Shown here: one piece after another, positions 9,861 to 21,300 of the stretch | How the letters are laid out: each line of letters opens with the position of its first letter | Numbering within the stretch: position 1 is the stretch's first letter | Program-made: the position numbers and the translations under genes | The notes under the pieces: model-generated | The model's input: only the letters and a program-made list of their open reading frames with translations | The model's database searches: none | What the model was told of the DNA's origin: nothing | Assembly: GCA_002751075.1 (NCBI GenBank) | Contig: NAOQ01000725.1 | Location: forward strand, 11,304-34,595 | Source: Ichthyophonus hoferi | Lineage: Eukaryota; Opisthokonta; Ichthyosporea; Ichthyophonida; Ichthyophonidae | Direction of reading: 5' to 3' | DNA length: 23,292 bases

Positions 9861-10575
9861 ATAATTAACTCTATCAAATTTTAGGCCATTACTCCTGAGT
9901 TCAGCCGGTGTAGTAATTATTTCATTCATGTTTAGGGTGGCAGCCGATTATTGAAAGTAGAGAGTTTAGGATAAAAACTCTGCCTTTTATTCGATATCAC
10001 CCCAGAAATAAAAGTCCTCAATCTGTCTCAGACGGAACTAATAAATTAATGCTACCATTATCATTCAAATCACAAGATGTCGATTTCAGATCTAACAGTT
10101 CTTGTAATCGATTAATTTTAAAATAAGTCACCATGAACCAGTAGACTGATGGTAGTTAATCAGTATAGGATTCTATGAAAGTTCTATTGCCTTGTCCACA
10201 GTTCTTCGGGATCTTTAATTGATTTTAGTAAACAACTGCTGTTGATTTTTCTGGACTAGTACCAGTAATAGCTAATTGGCTTGATCTACTTTCTATAGAA
10301 AGCAATGTAGAAACAAGTGTATAGGTTAGCTCTATTTCTAGATGTCTATTATGATTATATTCAGCTATTACTTAAGAAGGAATTCCTACTTTAGTTCGTT
10401 CAGGTGCAATAGTGCTAATGATACAGTGTGTACAATCAGTAAGAGGTGCTATACTGCTATGTAGATAATAACTGTTTTCAATATTTAATGTTAGTATGCT
10501 GTTCTCTGACTTTTGAGTGAGTGAAGGAACTAAATAGTGATTATCATATGTGAGTGCTAACAATGGGCTAGACAT
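9860..10575 (-). pseudogene. unrecognised decayed coding unit with promoter-like upstream region
   Basis: Reading leftward from an ATG at 10575, one frame remains mostly open for some 220 codons with several interruptions, and a second frame looks coding-like near 9860-9920. About three times as many stops would be expected by chance. The longest clean piece begins MSSPLLALTYDNHYLVPSL; a later one includes ELLDLKSTSCDLNDNGSINL. I recognise no domain. A TATA-like TTATATATATAC (10661-10672, minus) lies about 90 bases before the ATG, with a pair of AACGGTC elements beyond it. It may be a dead host gene or part of an old mobile element next to the copia fossils. Confidence 0.4.
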
Positions 10576-10660
10576 TACAATAACGGTGTGGTTGTAATAT
10601 ATATATGTTGAGCAAAATTTTATATGTATTGTGAGAACTCTGTGATTTTGTCAATGGATA

Positions 10661-10693
10661 GTATATATATAAACGGTCAGGCGCCGAACGGTC
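10661..10693 (-). promoter_or_regulatory. possible promoter: TATA-like box and paired AACGGTC
   Basis: TATA-like tract at 10661-10672, followed upstream (minus sense) by AACGGTC repeated twice about 15 bases apart inside an unusually GC-rich patch. The placement suits the decayed unit ending at 10575. Function is inference. Confidence 0.25.
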
Positions 10694-10699
10694 GAGGGC

Positions 10700-11130
10700 A
10701 ACTGGGTGGCCTTTATTAGTTATTTTCGTTTTCATTTATATTTTTCCGATCTTTATCGTGCATGTCAATTGCAGCTAACACCTGCATATTTGTATCTATT
10801 ATCATAAATGGAACTGATTGTAAAGATTATTATTGGTTAATGTAATTTACGATATCACAGGGACCCACTAGAATTGTCTAAACTATTACAATACTTAAAT
10901 ACGGTTGGGAATAATAAGTAGAGACGAGCATTCCTGCGACCTATATTTGTTTAGAAGGAGAGAAGATACCAAATTAAGGAGCTTTTTATTATGTCTCTTT
11001 GCATACACGGTGTACAGATATTCTAAGACATTTTTATAATTAAAAAAGTCAGCAGGACTTGTCTTAGGCGGGATGCCTAAGCAATGTGTTATCTGGACCT
11101 TATAAAGGAATGCCTAAATTAATCAAATAT
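10700..11130. other. AT-rich spacer with short coding-like scraps
   Basis: No usable frame. Short plus-strand pieces such as DPLELSKLLQYLNTVGNN look protein-like but are too short and broken to assign. Confidence 0.3.
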
Positions 11131-11690
11131 TCCCGTTTTAACAAATACTACTGCGTCCTTATTTAGATGGTGAATTAACTAATTTATTCATTGATGTAAA
11201 AGTGTTTATATACAGCATATTATTCTTTGAAAAAATCAATTTATTTGCCGGAAAACGTATTCTATTAACTAAAATAAGACTTGATCATTGCATTACCGCT
11301 TGTTACCAGGATTTCAGCCAAACTATGTGTTCATTCGCAGTTAACAATCTTGTAGCGACCAATAAGAGGAGTGTTGATGACCAAAATACCTGAATATGTT
11401 GAGAATAGTTAGAAACGGCCGTTCCAGTGACACCTATCCAATCATAATTGAGGGAATACCAAAGTCAGGGTGCTTTAGACATGACTTTTGTGAGGGTTTT
11501 CGAGAGATTCACTATTGAGGCTTTTGGAAACACATAGTTGTGACGAAAACTCAGCCAAGAAATCAGAGGTGGTGTAACCGCATTTGGGAATGGGTACCTC
11601 AGCAGAATGATATAATGGTTGTTGGTATTTCTACTGGTGGTGATGACCAGCTGGTGGTCATTTATTTTTAACCTTATATTGTGAATTGCC
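11130..11690 (+). pseudogene. unrecognised decayed coding-like stretch
   Basis: An open stretch of about 85 codons ends at 11393, with segments such as LRPYLDGELTNLFIDVKVF and FFEKINLFAGKRILLTKIRL. Further, more broken coding-like sequence runs to about 11690 and is richer in GC than the surroundings. I recognise no family. It directly precedes the first LTR-like piece, so it may belong to an old mobile element. It is broken in several places. Confidence 0.3.
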
Positions 11691-11723
11691 CATGCTTAAT
11701 ACTAATACAACTAGTATATGGAG

Positions 11724-11790
11724 TTCAGCGAGTTTCACTTTCAATATAGGCTTATAATATTTTAGTAATGCTTCAGGATAGCCAATTAAT
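11724..11790 (+). mobile_element. copia LTR-like fragment A (3' part)
   Basis: Shares the block TTCAGYGAGTTT..CTTTCAATATAGGCTTATAATA..TTTAGTAATGCTT.AGGATAGCCA with the two larger LTR-like copies at 12046-12282 (inverted) and 15025-15256 (direct). Only the end of the LTR is kept. It is an old solo or truncated copy. Confidence 0.6.
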
Positions 11791-11797
11791 TATAAAA

Positions 11798-11938
11798 ATG
11801 GGAGGATCGTTGTGTTTCTCTTCGTTTATCTCTGAGATATGTTCAAAACTTGTGTCGGATGACATAGATGAGATCTCGGATGGAGAGGGGATAGAGTCGC
11901 GAATCGGGACTGATTCTGAGAGGCTAATTATTTATTAA
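11798..11938 (+). CDS. 46-aa ORF with acylation-type N-terminus, hypothetical
   Basis: ATG at 11798 and TAA at 11936-11938. The product starts MGGSLCFSS, which fits the N-myristoylation consensus (Gly2, small residue at position 6) with a neighbouring Cys that could be palmitoylated. It ends in an acidic stretch (SDDIDEISDGEGIESRIGTD). It begins 8 bases past LTR fragment A and is followed by AT-rich DNA and an inverted LTR copy. It is not a gag that I recognise. It could be the surviving start of an element gene, a host microprotein, or chance; the sequence is clearly richer in G and in acidic codons than its flanks. Confidence 0.25.
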   Translation: MGGSLCFSSFISEICSKLVSDDIDEISDGEGIESRIGTDSERLIIY

Positions 11939-12045
11939 GTTACTAAATATAGTTAGTTGATATCCTAATATTATGCAGACAAGACTATTTAAATCAAATT
12001 GATAGGCTTGCATTACAGCAAGGATGCATCTCTCATTACAATAAA

Positions 12046-12282
12046 TAATTAACTATCTTAAAGCATTACTAAATTATTATCAGTTTATATTCAAGGTTAA
12101 ACTCACTGAACGCAATGGCTTTCAGTAGACCTTTATTTATACCAGTTTTCAGGAGTATTCTAGTTACATGAATATTCCAGAATAGAAAATGCCAAAGTAT
12201 CAATGATTTGCATTGGCATTTTCTATATAATACACTTGTGAACTACTTGGACACGGGAATAAGCTACAAAAAAAAAAATCAT
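12046..12282 (-). mobile_element. copia LTR-like copy B (minus strand)
   Basis: About 237 bases, inverted relative to copy C at 15025-15256 and similar over the whole length. Shared marks are a T-run followed by GTA(A/G)CTTATTCCCGTGTCCAAG, a CATTGATACTT.GGCATTTTC block, a TATAAATAAAGG promoter-like box, and the AATGCTT/AATACTT.A.GATAG end. The similarity marks it as an LTR. It is divergent enough to be old. Confidence 0.75.
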
Positions 12283-13800
12283 GGATATGCAAGTATTTAT
12301 GCTCGTGAAACCAGGTCGGGGTCCCAAAGTTACAAAGATATACTATATATTATGGGTACTTTCGCAAACGTCAACAGAAAACAACTTAGCTAGGTATAAG
12401 TGCAGATTAGTCATCCAAGGGTTGCAAATTAGCGTTGACAAGTTCTCGGTGATATCATTCTCTGTTGGAACATTGACATAATTACAAATAGTCTTAAACC
12501 TACAAGCTGCTTCAAAATTAAAAATGAGACAGTTAATTAAATGCCAAGCGTGCTTACCTTAATGACCTCCTCAGAAAGCAGTTTATGACCATCAGCCCCA
12601 CATATACCATGACAGGAAAAGACCAGGTGCCGTCTGGAAGTTGGACAAAGCCCTATATGGAATGCCAGATTCGTTGCTCATCTCATTTAATGTTCTCTCA
12701 AAGTTCTTTGTAAGTCTAGGCCTTGAGAGCCTTTACAGCAATCCATGCGTCTATGTGTGCAAGGACTGGGTACTTCTTTTGGTACTGTGTTATGTTGATG
12801 ACGTGCCCATTTCAAGCAACAACATGGAAGAAATGGAAATATTTGTCAAAGCAATCAGCAATAGGTTCATAATGAAAGACCTAAAAAGTCCAACTAGGTA
12901 TCTAGGATTACAAATAAAAAAATATATCAATGGCGGCATCTTTCTTCATCAGACCCAGTATACTAATCGCTTACTCCAAGATCTTGAAGTGGGAAAAGTA
13001 CCAAATAATGCATGGTCTCTGATAGTGCCTGGTTGCATTTAGTGGGACCTTAAGATCCCATAAGAACCACCTGATCAGAATGCGTATGTTGGATATATTG
13101 AATCATTAATATGGCTGTCCTGAGGAACAAGATCAGACATCGCAGAATCAATTTTATATGAGGAGATTTAGTGCTAATCCCCACAAAGGCCATTTAAGGA
13201 TGATCATGGCAGTCTTCAGGTATCTAAAAACATTCCATGATCTAGGCAACAAGACAAACTAGAATTCTACAGTGATGCAGCATTTATTTCACTTACGAGC
13301 GATCCTACGTGCAGAAGTAAAGTAGGGCTATTTGCAGATATTCGGTCATCAGATACCCAAGTTAGGGTAATATCATGGAGAAGCCACTAAATAAGATTGG
13401 CTGCCACAAGCATGTGTGAAACTGAATTAATTGCACTTAGTGAGCGTACTCTTGAGAGTTATTGGATTGCTGGTTTTTTACATGAGCTAGACCTAGGATA
13501 GACTACCAGTAAGCATATATGGCAACAATACAAGTTTTATAATGCAAACAACAAGCATCAATAAGAAAGCAAGTTATGGCATATAGACCTTCAAGAATGT
13601 GTCTGCCAAGAAAGAGTTAAAATGAGACACATCAAAATTTCCTATATTGAATTCGAACTCAGCAAAGTCATCTTTACAAAAGCACTCAGCAACACCTGGC
13701 TTGAAAAAGCAGTCAGCATGCTTAAACTCATTAGCCTGAAGAAAATAGACCAATCAGGCAACATTGAGAAATTACCAGACCCCGAGACACAAAAGTAAAT
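12283..13800 (+). mobile_element. Ty1/copia pol fossil: reverse transcriptase, RNase H and C-terminal end
   Basis: In order: an RT start resembling ARYKARLV (near 12390), the RT core with KALYGMPDS, YVDDVPIS and YLGLQI (12641-12990), an RNase H region with FYSDAAF and the CETELIALSE segment (about 13260-13500), and the usual copia tail rich in KMRHIKI / FTKALS-type sequence to about 13800. This is the order of Ty1/copia (Pseudoviridae-type) pol; integrase and gag of this copy are not present upstream. The copy is broken by many changes and is not functional. A purine run near 13853-13862 may be its polypurine tract. Confidence 0.88.
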
Positions 13801-13910
13801 CTTCAATATGCTTAAGTATGACTTATGACATATCAGCTGGGCGGCTTTATGTCATAAAGAGGGTATGGCACATATTATTGGCTATAACCTCATTAAATGG
13901 TCCTCCAATT

Positions 13911-14660
13911 CTAGTTTAATCTAGAACAATTAGGTAATACAAAATTCTCAATTACATATACTTGCAGCAGATGAAAGGAAGGTAGGGTCAGCCATGTCCC
14001 ATGTAGCAAGGCATGTGGCCTCGGCAGTGTTGATGTCTGAGGGCATGACCAATGATGAGCTACATGAGGTAACAGGATAAATAATGTTAGTAACAAGAAA
14101 ATACAAAGCATTGGGATGAAGTCGACCAGTAATAATAGGATAATCGTGGAGAGCAATGGTAGCCTCTTTGGCAGATATAGTGGTGACAACATCTAGTCCG
14201 TTAAGGACAGAGAGAGAGAAGAGATTAATGGGAGCTGATGGTACATAGAGTACCAGTTTCAGAGCAAGGATTTGTTGAGACGGTAATGACCATAGCATCA
14301 CCATGCCAGTTCTCATTGCTAAGGCCTGAGTGCCATCTGCCATGATTATTGAAACGTGGACTGAAATACATGTCAGTAAACGCGGTCAGAGGGAAAGAGA
14401 CGTGCACAGAGGCGCCAGAGACTATCATGAATGTATTGTGAGAAAATCCTGACATCATAGTCAGTGAACCAGCATGAGCGAATGGTAAGGTAGGATATTT
14501 GCTCAGAATACTGGTAAGGTCAAGGATGTTTGCATTCACCTGTTGATGGGGCTGCTTCTGAAGAAGTTGTTCTTTGGTTTTCCCAAAATTTAGACTACCT
14601 GGATGTTTGGAACAGTTGAAGGTTTTGTATGTATGTTAGTGCCGGTGTGAAGACCACATC
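13911..14660 (-). mobile_element. Ty1/copia fossil, protease and GAG-pre-integrase region, minus strand
   Basis: On the minus strand there is a retroviral-type aspartic protease region (a SGASVHVS motif of the DSGA type) followed by a stretch like the copia GAG-pre-integrase segment (LYVPSAPINLFSLSVLN, HPNALYFLV). It is preceded, near 14520-14660, by sequence also found inverted at 14805-15010. It lies head to head with the plus-strand gag piece and tail to tail with the RT piece, so it comes from a different insertion or from a rearranged copy. Broken; a handful of interruptions. Confidence 0.8.
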
Positions 14661-15010
14661 TGCGTTCATAGGCATCCACTGCCCAAATAATACATCGTTC
14701 AGATCGTATGACCATGCAAAATCTACTGTGGACGGCCAACAGAATTCAAGTTCCACAGGCAGTAGTAGGAGATCACCCGCCAAATCATCCACACGTTTTC
14801 ATTGTGACTATCACCCTAGAAAACATATCCATCATAACACGGTCAACTGTTCCAAACATCCAGGTAGTCGAAATTTTGGGAAAACCAAAGAACAACTTCT
14901 TCAGAAGCAGCCCTATCCACAGGCAAATGCAAACCAAACATCCTTGAACTTATTAGTATTCCGAGCAAACATCCTACCTTATCGCTCACTCATGCTCGTT
15001 CACATATCAA
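14460..15010. repeat. large imperfect palindrome inside the copia fossil
   Basis: About 14460-14660 and 14805-15010 are inverted copies of one gag/protease-boundary sequence; the shared core AAATTTTGGGAAAACC is followed by AAAGAACAACTTCTTCAGAAG in both arms. The spacer of about 145 bases reads as more element sequence on both strands. The two arms differ by scattered substitutions, so the inversion is not recent. Confidence 0.8.
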
Positions 15011-15024
15011 TCAGAAGCAATCTC
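14690..15024 (+). mobile_element. Ty1/copia fossil, gag zinc-knuckle region, plus strand
   Basis: The forward reading carries a CDYH..H..VNC arrangement (14803-14860), like the C-terminal zinc knuckle of copia gag. It continues into the same sequence that leads the minus-strand protease fossil (KTKEQLLQKQP). It ends against LTR-like copy C. Truncated at both sides; old. Confidence 0.65.
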
Positions 15025-15256
15025 CATGAGTTTTTTTTGTAACTTATTCCCGTGTCCAAGTAGTTCACAAGTGTATTACGTTAGAAAATACCAATGCAGA
15101 TCATTGATACTTAGGCATTTTCTATTCTGGAATATTCATGTAACCCGAGTATTCCTGAAAACTGGTATAAATAAAGGCCCACTGAAAACAATTGAGCTCC
15201 GTGCGTTTAACCTTGAATATAGACTTATAATAGCTCAGTAATACTTAAGGATAGCC
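15025..15256 (+). mobile_element. copia LTR-like copy C (plus strand)
   Basis: About 232 bases matching the reverse complement of copy B end to end and containing TATAAATAAAGG at 15166-15177. Its right end aligns with fragment A (AGGATAGCCA). A loosely tRNA-primer-site-like TAGTAGGTATCAC follows at 15264, too weak to call. With copy B it forms the outer inverted arms of the 12.0-15.26 kb fossil block. Confidence 0.75.
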
Positions 15257-16012
15257 AGTTATAGTAGGTATCACTAATATTGGAATTTAGTTGGCTATGA
15301 TAGCAAATTCGGCATGGTTTATCAAGTGCTAAGTTTGATTTGCTGTGATGGTAACTTATAACATTGATTTTGCAGTAATATAATAATAATACAGTAGTAG
15401 ATAATAGTGTAGTGCATGTTTGCCTATGTAAAATCAAACTCTACAGGGATCTAAAATTTTCATCTCCAGGAAGTTGGCTCCAGCTATACATTGACTGGTA
15501 TGGTATCGCAGTGTACAACAGTCATTGGTCCAGATCATGTTAATCTCGTATTTATAGTTAACTAGCAATCGATTTAGGATTGATGATTTTGCGCTCCTAA
15601 CAGAATAAAGTAAAGATACTCAATTCCTTAAAAACCATTCAAATTAATTGCTAGATTAACTAGGCATGCACTTACACAAACCAACAGAACTGTAGTAACT
15701 TTGCTTTTGATATAAAATAACTGCTGTGATTTTGAATACTATCTAGTTATGTCTCTTAACATAGATGCTTACAAGAGAGCTAACAAACGGGTGTTTGTGA
15801 CGATTTTCATAAAGCTAATTAAGACTATTCCAAAGTAATACATGTTGAAACAATATCAATACTACCTCAGACATCTATTAGTTTTATTTCTGGTTTTCCA
15901 TCGGCATGCCAGATAATTTGGCAAGAATCAATTGATTTGATGGGTTAGTCAACCATTTTATAATGCTAAGTGAGTATTAAAATAAAAGAATGAGAATTAT
16001 AGGCTTATAGAC
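15257..16012. other. intergenic, no gene recognised
   Basis: AT-rich sequence between the fossil block and the 3' end of the L1-domain gene. A 29-codon frame at 15749-15838 (MSLNIDAYKRANKRV..) is too short to support. Nothing else seen. Confidence 0.45.
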
Positions 16013-16018
16013 TTTATT
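16013..16018 (-). terminator. poly(A) signal of the L1-domain gene
   Basis: TTTATT on the plus strand reads AATAAA on the minus strand, 232 bases past the TAG stop. It is the first canonical signal downstream. Confidence 0.5.
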
Positions 16019-16249
16019 TTTTAACATAAAAATCCTAAAAGGTTAACAAAAAACCACATCAACTGGGAGCCAATGGGCATCAAGCCCTGCCATTATACTA
16101 TACTATAGTAAAGATAGTGTTTACTATGATAGATATATTTTAAAATAAATAAATAAACAAATGCCCCAATCCCAGTGCAGCGTTTAAAAGACCACCAACC
16201 ATAACACTTCCATATCTTATCATATCCTATCATATCTCACTACAGTAAT

Positions 16250-18269
16250 CTATTTCTTGGGTGTAGTAGCACGGGTCTTCTTAACAGATTTGGGGGTAGT
16301 GACTTGGGCAGCCTTAACAGCTGAGCCTCTGGTGGATCGGGTCATTGGGGTCTTGGCAGGTGTGGTTACCGCAGGGGCAGTCTAAGGGTAGGGTAGGGTA
16401 GCATATGTTAATATATATCAACTTAGACTGTTCCATTATTTACAGAGTGTAGTTATATGGAGTATATTTATATGATACTTCCAACAAGTTAATAAAAACA
16501 AAATAGCAATTTAAAGTGATCAATATAGATATACAATGCTATATCTATATCTATATGACAATTGCAATTACTGATCAGTGCATCTATGCATATGAAATCC
16601 CCTGGGGGATAAATCCAGGATAATTTAAATGTATTATGATAAATATAGTATAATTAGATACAATTATTATTGATTAATTACTAACCATACACGGTGATCA
16701 AATACTATGGAGAAGTAGGATGGTTATATATACATGTCTACTATAACATCAGGTACTATAAGAGTCTCTTTTATTAGCTGCCTCATTCGCTTGTTTTAAA
16801 TTTTAACTATAACATGATGTCATAGGTATGTCAAATATATTTTTTTATTAAAAAAAAAATAGGTTGAATTATAGCCACTGTTTTAATAAATATATCTATT
16901 AAATTCACATTTTTTTATAGAAAAATGTGACGTTTTTCTTTCAGAGGCAAATGAGGGGTTCATTTTGATTTTTTTAAAGGTAATGTATATAGTATATAGA
17001 TGTCTGGGACCATACATATGTATGTCTGTATGCTTGGATTATTATGCATATGTTAGTTATAAGGTAAGATAGTATCAGTTACAATAAGAGTACAATACAA
17101 TACAATATACTTGACTAATTAGGATATTATACCAATACAATACCCATACTACACCAATACAATATTATATCAGACCATAGTACCTTTGCAGGAGTAGCCT
17201 TTGCAGGAGTAGACTTTACAGGCGTCTTCTTGACAGGTGTCTTAACTACCTTGCTAGGGATGGCTTTCTCTACTTTCTCTACCATAGCTTCAGCTTTCAC
17301 TGGGGTTTTAGCAGGAGTCTTAGCCTTCACAGGCGTCTTGGCAGCAGGTGCTTTCTTTTCAACCTTTGCCTTCTTGGTCACAGGCGGGGTAGGGGTGTTC
17401 TCTGCCTCTGCTTCCTTCTCTTCCTTCTGTCTCTTAACAGATGCTCTGCTATCCCTGGCGACCTTCCAGCTGGGTGTATCATAGGCAGCTGGTGCTACAT
17501 CAGTGATCTCCAGGGTAGGAACGGAGGCGTAGATGGGGAGGGACACCGACTCCGAAGTCTTAATGTGCACCGATTGCACATTGGCCCACTGAATTTATAT
17601 TTTACAAAGGATATATAATTGGATGGATGCAGATGCGGGTATAAGGTAGATATATAGTATAATGTGTGCATGGGTAATGTTTTGGAAAAATAAATGAAGT
17701 AATTAGTATAGAGAAGCAAATTGGTATAGTAGATCTAGATACATGTAGAATGGTAAAAACATTAGAGGAGGAATAATTCGTAAAACAAAATACTGATAAT
17801 TAACCAATCAATTTATCTGATGTCAATTTCATCCCTTGTTGTATCAAGTCATAAACACAAATGAAAGGGAAAATACGAGTAATTCTCAGCCTCAAAACAC
17901 ATTAAAAGCCATAAACCTAGATAGCTAAGACGTTTACCCACTTTATACAGACTTTAAAGGCAATAAAATATTACCCCTAACACATTCTCAGTAATAATGA
18001 ATAGCAAGGGAAAGATACATATATTATCTTGGCTATAACATAGCCCCATATTGATAATTGGACCAATAATAATATATTTGGCTTTGGTGATGCATCAAGC
18101 ACGTGATATTAGAAAGAAGTGACCAATGGCAATCAGTGTGCTTAATCTTTAATGAATAACAAAACATCAAGTTACGTTCTTTATGTAATACATCAGAAAT
18201 TGATAGCAGGTGTAATAGACTAGTATAAGATATTAGCTTTTCATCACTAGTACTTATAATAAAAAACAA

Positions 18270-18304
<35 letters not shown>

Positions 18305-21300
18305 ATACTACACTAATATATATACACGTACCTTATGGGGGATCTTGTCTACCACACCCTCCATACCAGCCATGATATTCTCGATAATCTGTTCATCTGT
18401 TTGACCAGTAGATCCAATGCGGACCATCCTATAGGTAGGTATAAATAGATTGTGTAGATTAGCATGTAGATGTATATACATATATGCATCTGTATATGGT
18501 TATTCATAAGATAATCTTACTTGTAATCCTATTTTAGTCTACAACGAAGGTACATAGAGGCTGTCTAGTATCATAGTATAAGGGAAAGAAACCGAAAAAT
18601 GTGTATGTCAATTTTACAGATGGTATGCTTGACCTATATCTAAATATAGTAATAGTTAGGTTTCACCAAAGCCATTCTATAGGAGAATATAAATAGATTG
18701 CATTAATAATAATTAATGCATAACATATCCACTTATACCATACCATAATATATATTAAGTATTATTGAGTTTACTTACACACATGATCCTAATCCTAAGT
18801 GGACATATGTGGCATCCTTGGCATGGGCAATTTCCTGTTTAAGATTAGCGGCCTTCATGTTAACGGGGATTGGCTGCCTGCAAGAGAAGGGAGGGCGTGT
18901 AAGGATATATATACGATCATACTACTATGTATACCTACGTATATTATTATACTATAATACACTTAATATCATACGCATACATGCATATAAATGCATAAAA
19001 CCAATACTCACTTCTTCTTCTCGAAGAATTTGCGACCCAATAAGGAAGGAAGGAGGGGGATGATACGGTCATCAGCCAAAAATAGATCATAGCTGTTCAG
19101 CAATTGGCGCTTTTGTTCGTGAGACTTGGAGTGTTTCTCTTTAAGCTTGGAAATACCAATTACCTGTGTATTTTAAATTTTAATATGGTGTGGTGGTTAA
19201 TTAATAAAATATTAAAAGTAAAATTAAATAAAGTCATAGACACGCAGTTGAATGAATAGAAAATACGTTACTATACTACACTATATAGTAGTCAGAAATA
19301 AGTCTATAGTTCTCTGCTATTAAATTTGAAACATTATAATTTGTAAATAAACAATCACCTATTGGTTTAATATTTTAAATTAATCACAACCTCTTATATG
19401 CAGTCTAAAGCAATATCATTCATTAAAAAAATTAAACAGGTTTTTTAAAAAAATGATATGATAGAAAATCGAACCATTTTGATTGTTTGTAAATTATCAT
19501 ATAAGCATATTATTGAGATAAAAATAAACCAAGATACTTATTGTAAAAATCCTGTAACAGATTATTTTAGTATGTGACAATATTAATCGTGGTATTTTGT
19601 AATCAATTGTGGGTAAATAGGATCCTTAAGTGTAACCCTATTAGTTAATCTGGAGTTTAATAAACAGTATATACAAGCCCGAACCAAACTGTGCCTGGTA
19701 TGGGTTTTATTAGATCACAAATTGTGGCCTACTTAATCAAGGTAGTTTAATCTGAACATCAGCTCCGTATATGCAGGTGGTACTTTGGAACAGTTAATAG
19801 AGCTAAATAGAAAATTAGTTGAGATAATTCTAATTGACTCTCATAGAAAAAGGTATTATATAGACTCGTTGACTTAGCAACGCTTTAGGACTAAGTTATC
19901 AAACAATAAGAAGAATGATTGTCAACAATATTTTTCTCTGACAGAATAAACAAGTCTAATAACAAAAACAAACACAATCTATCTAAGCACATTGGAAAAC
20001 TTAGGCTCTACCACTACCTCTTTCTTATTATTTCTTAAAAGCAAACAATGGTTAATAATAATAATAATAATACAAATACAATAACAGTAACAATAGTCAT
20101 ATACCCAAACAATCTAAATTAGTCTATAACTTATGTAAATATCTGGCTCCTTATCAGGTAATAATATTTAATGGATCCTTTTATCTTTTGTTCTTATATG
20201 GCATAATATAATCAAGAATAATGTATCCAAGCACAGTGAAACACTTGGGCTATAACAAAAATCAACGCCAAATTACCTATATTAGTACCAATGTTATATC
20301 AGTTGTTATGCTTCTATATATATATATTTCAAAAGGCGTTGACAGTAAACCTATTTTAATCTTAAGTTTAAACCCTATGCTTACCTTACTGACACAGGTT
20401 ACGCCGTTCTTCTTCAACAATTCCTGGAATTCATCTTGAGGGTCCTTGGTGAACAGGCAGATCTCGCTCTCATCCTCCTCAAACAAGGTGTGAGGGATAA
20501 GGCTATTATATTTTAATATATGATAATGAGTGGGTATCGGTGTATGTGTACGGATTGGGAAAAACATAATAAGTTGGTATGCTTGGTGAGTATCGTGAAA
20601 TAAATAATTATAATATCAGATTTATTAATCCTATTGTATGCCATTTTGGGAGATAGTGAGAAACATTACATACACTTATACTACATAAAGACCAATTAAT
20701 GTTGGGTGTAGTTTTAACTATATTTTAACATATAGATACAGTTAGACGCTCATTATTAGAATCATGCAATCTAACCAACTATAATCACATAATAAAATAT
20801 GAAGTTTTTAAAAATAGTTTTCAACACAAAATATGACCTTAAGAATATAGTTATCCAATAAAAAAAAAACAATAAAAAAATGTTTGATAGTGCAGAAGTA
20901 CAGATCTAACTATTGCGATAACTATCCAATCAAAGGGGGGTAATTAGAAGACAATAAAAAACAAACAGAATACAACATAAAAGAACAGACTGAAAATATT
21001 CTCTATTTTTCGTTATTTCTTTGTAAATTGTAAACGCAATGCCTCGTGGCTATTGTTGCCTTGGCATACTAATAAATAAGTTAATGTATGAATGATATAT
21101 CAATAATGGGCTTATATAAAAACAAACCATGTATAATGAAATAGAGCATAATGTACACCACATAATATAAGTACATTTATCCTTCATATAGACAGAGATA
21201 ATCCATATGCAATCATAGGTTGACACCTACACTCTCTGAGGCTTCTTGCTGGTTCTCAAGGGAACAGTCTTCAATCCAACCATTAACAGCACGGTCTCAC

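Noticed and set aside
9860-10575. Non-standard genetic code with TAA/TAG read as an amino acid
   Set aside because: BUD23 and the L1-domain gene end in TAG and the KA1 gene in TAA, with none inside, so the standard code holds.
15497-15512. tRNA-Met primer-binding-site-like TGGTATCGCAGTG
   Set aside because: Only the first seven bases fit and no LTR end adjoins it.
15749-15838. 29-aa ORF MSLNIDAYKRANKRV..
   Set aside because: Too short, no promoter, splice or homology support.
17230-17484. 84-codon plus-strand ORF (MTGVLTTLLGMAFS..)
   Set aside because: It is the antisense shadow of the TPVK/TPAK tail exon of the L1-domain gene.
18128-18250. Possible C/D snoRNA in L1-gene intron 6 (minus)
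   Set aside because: Box C and CTGA boxes occur, but no terminal stem pairs and no guide was recognised.
19478-19495. B-box-like GGTTCGAT on the minus strand
   Set aside because: No A box, no cloverleaf and the rest of the B box is wrong.
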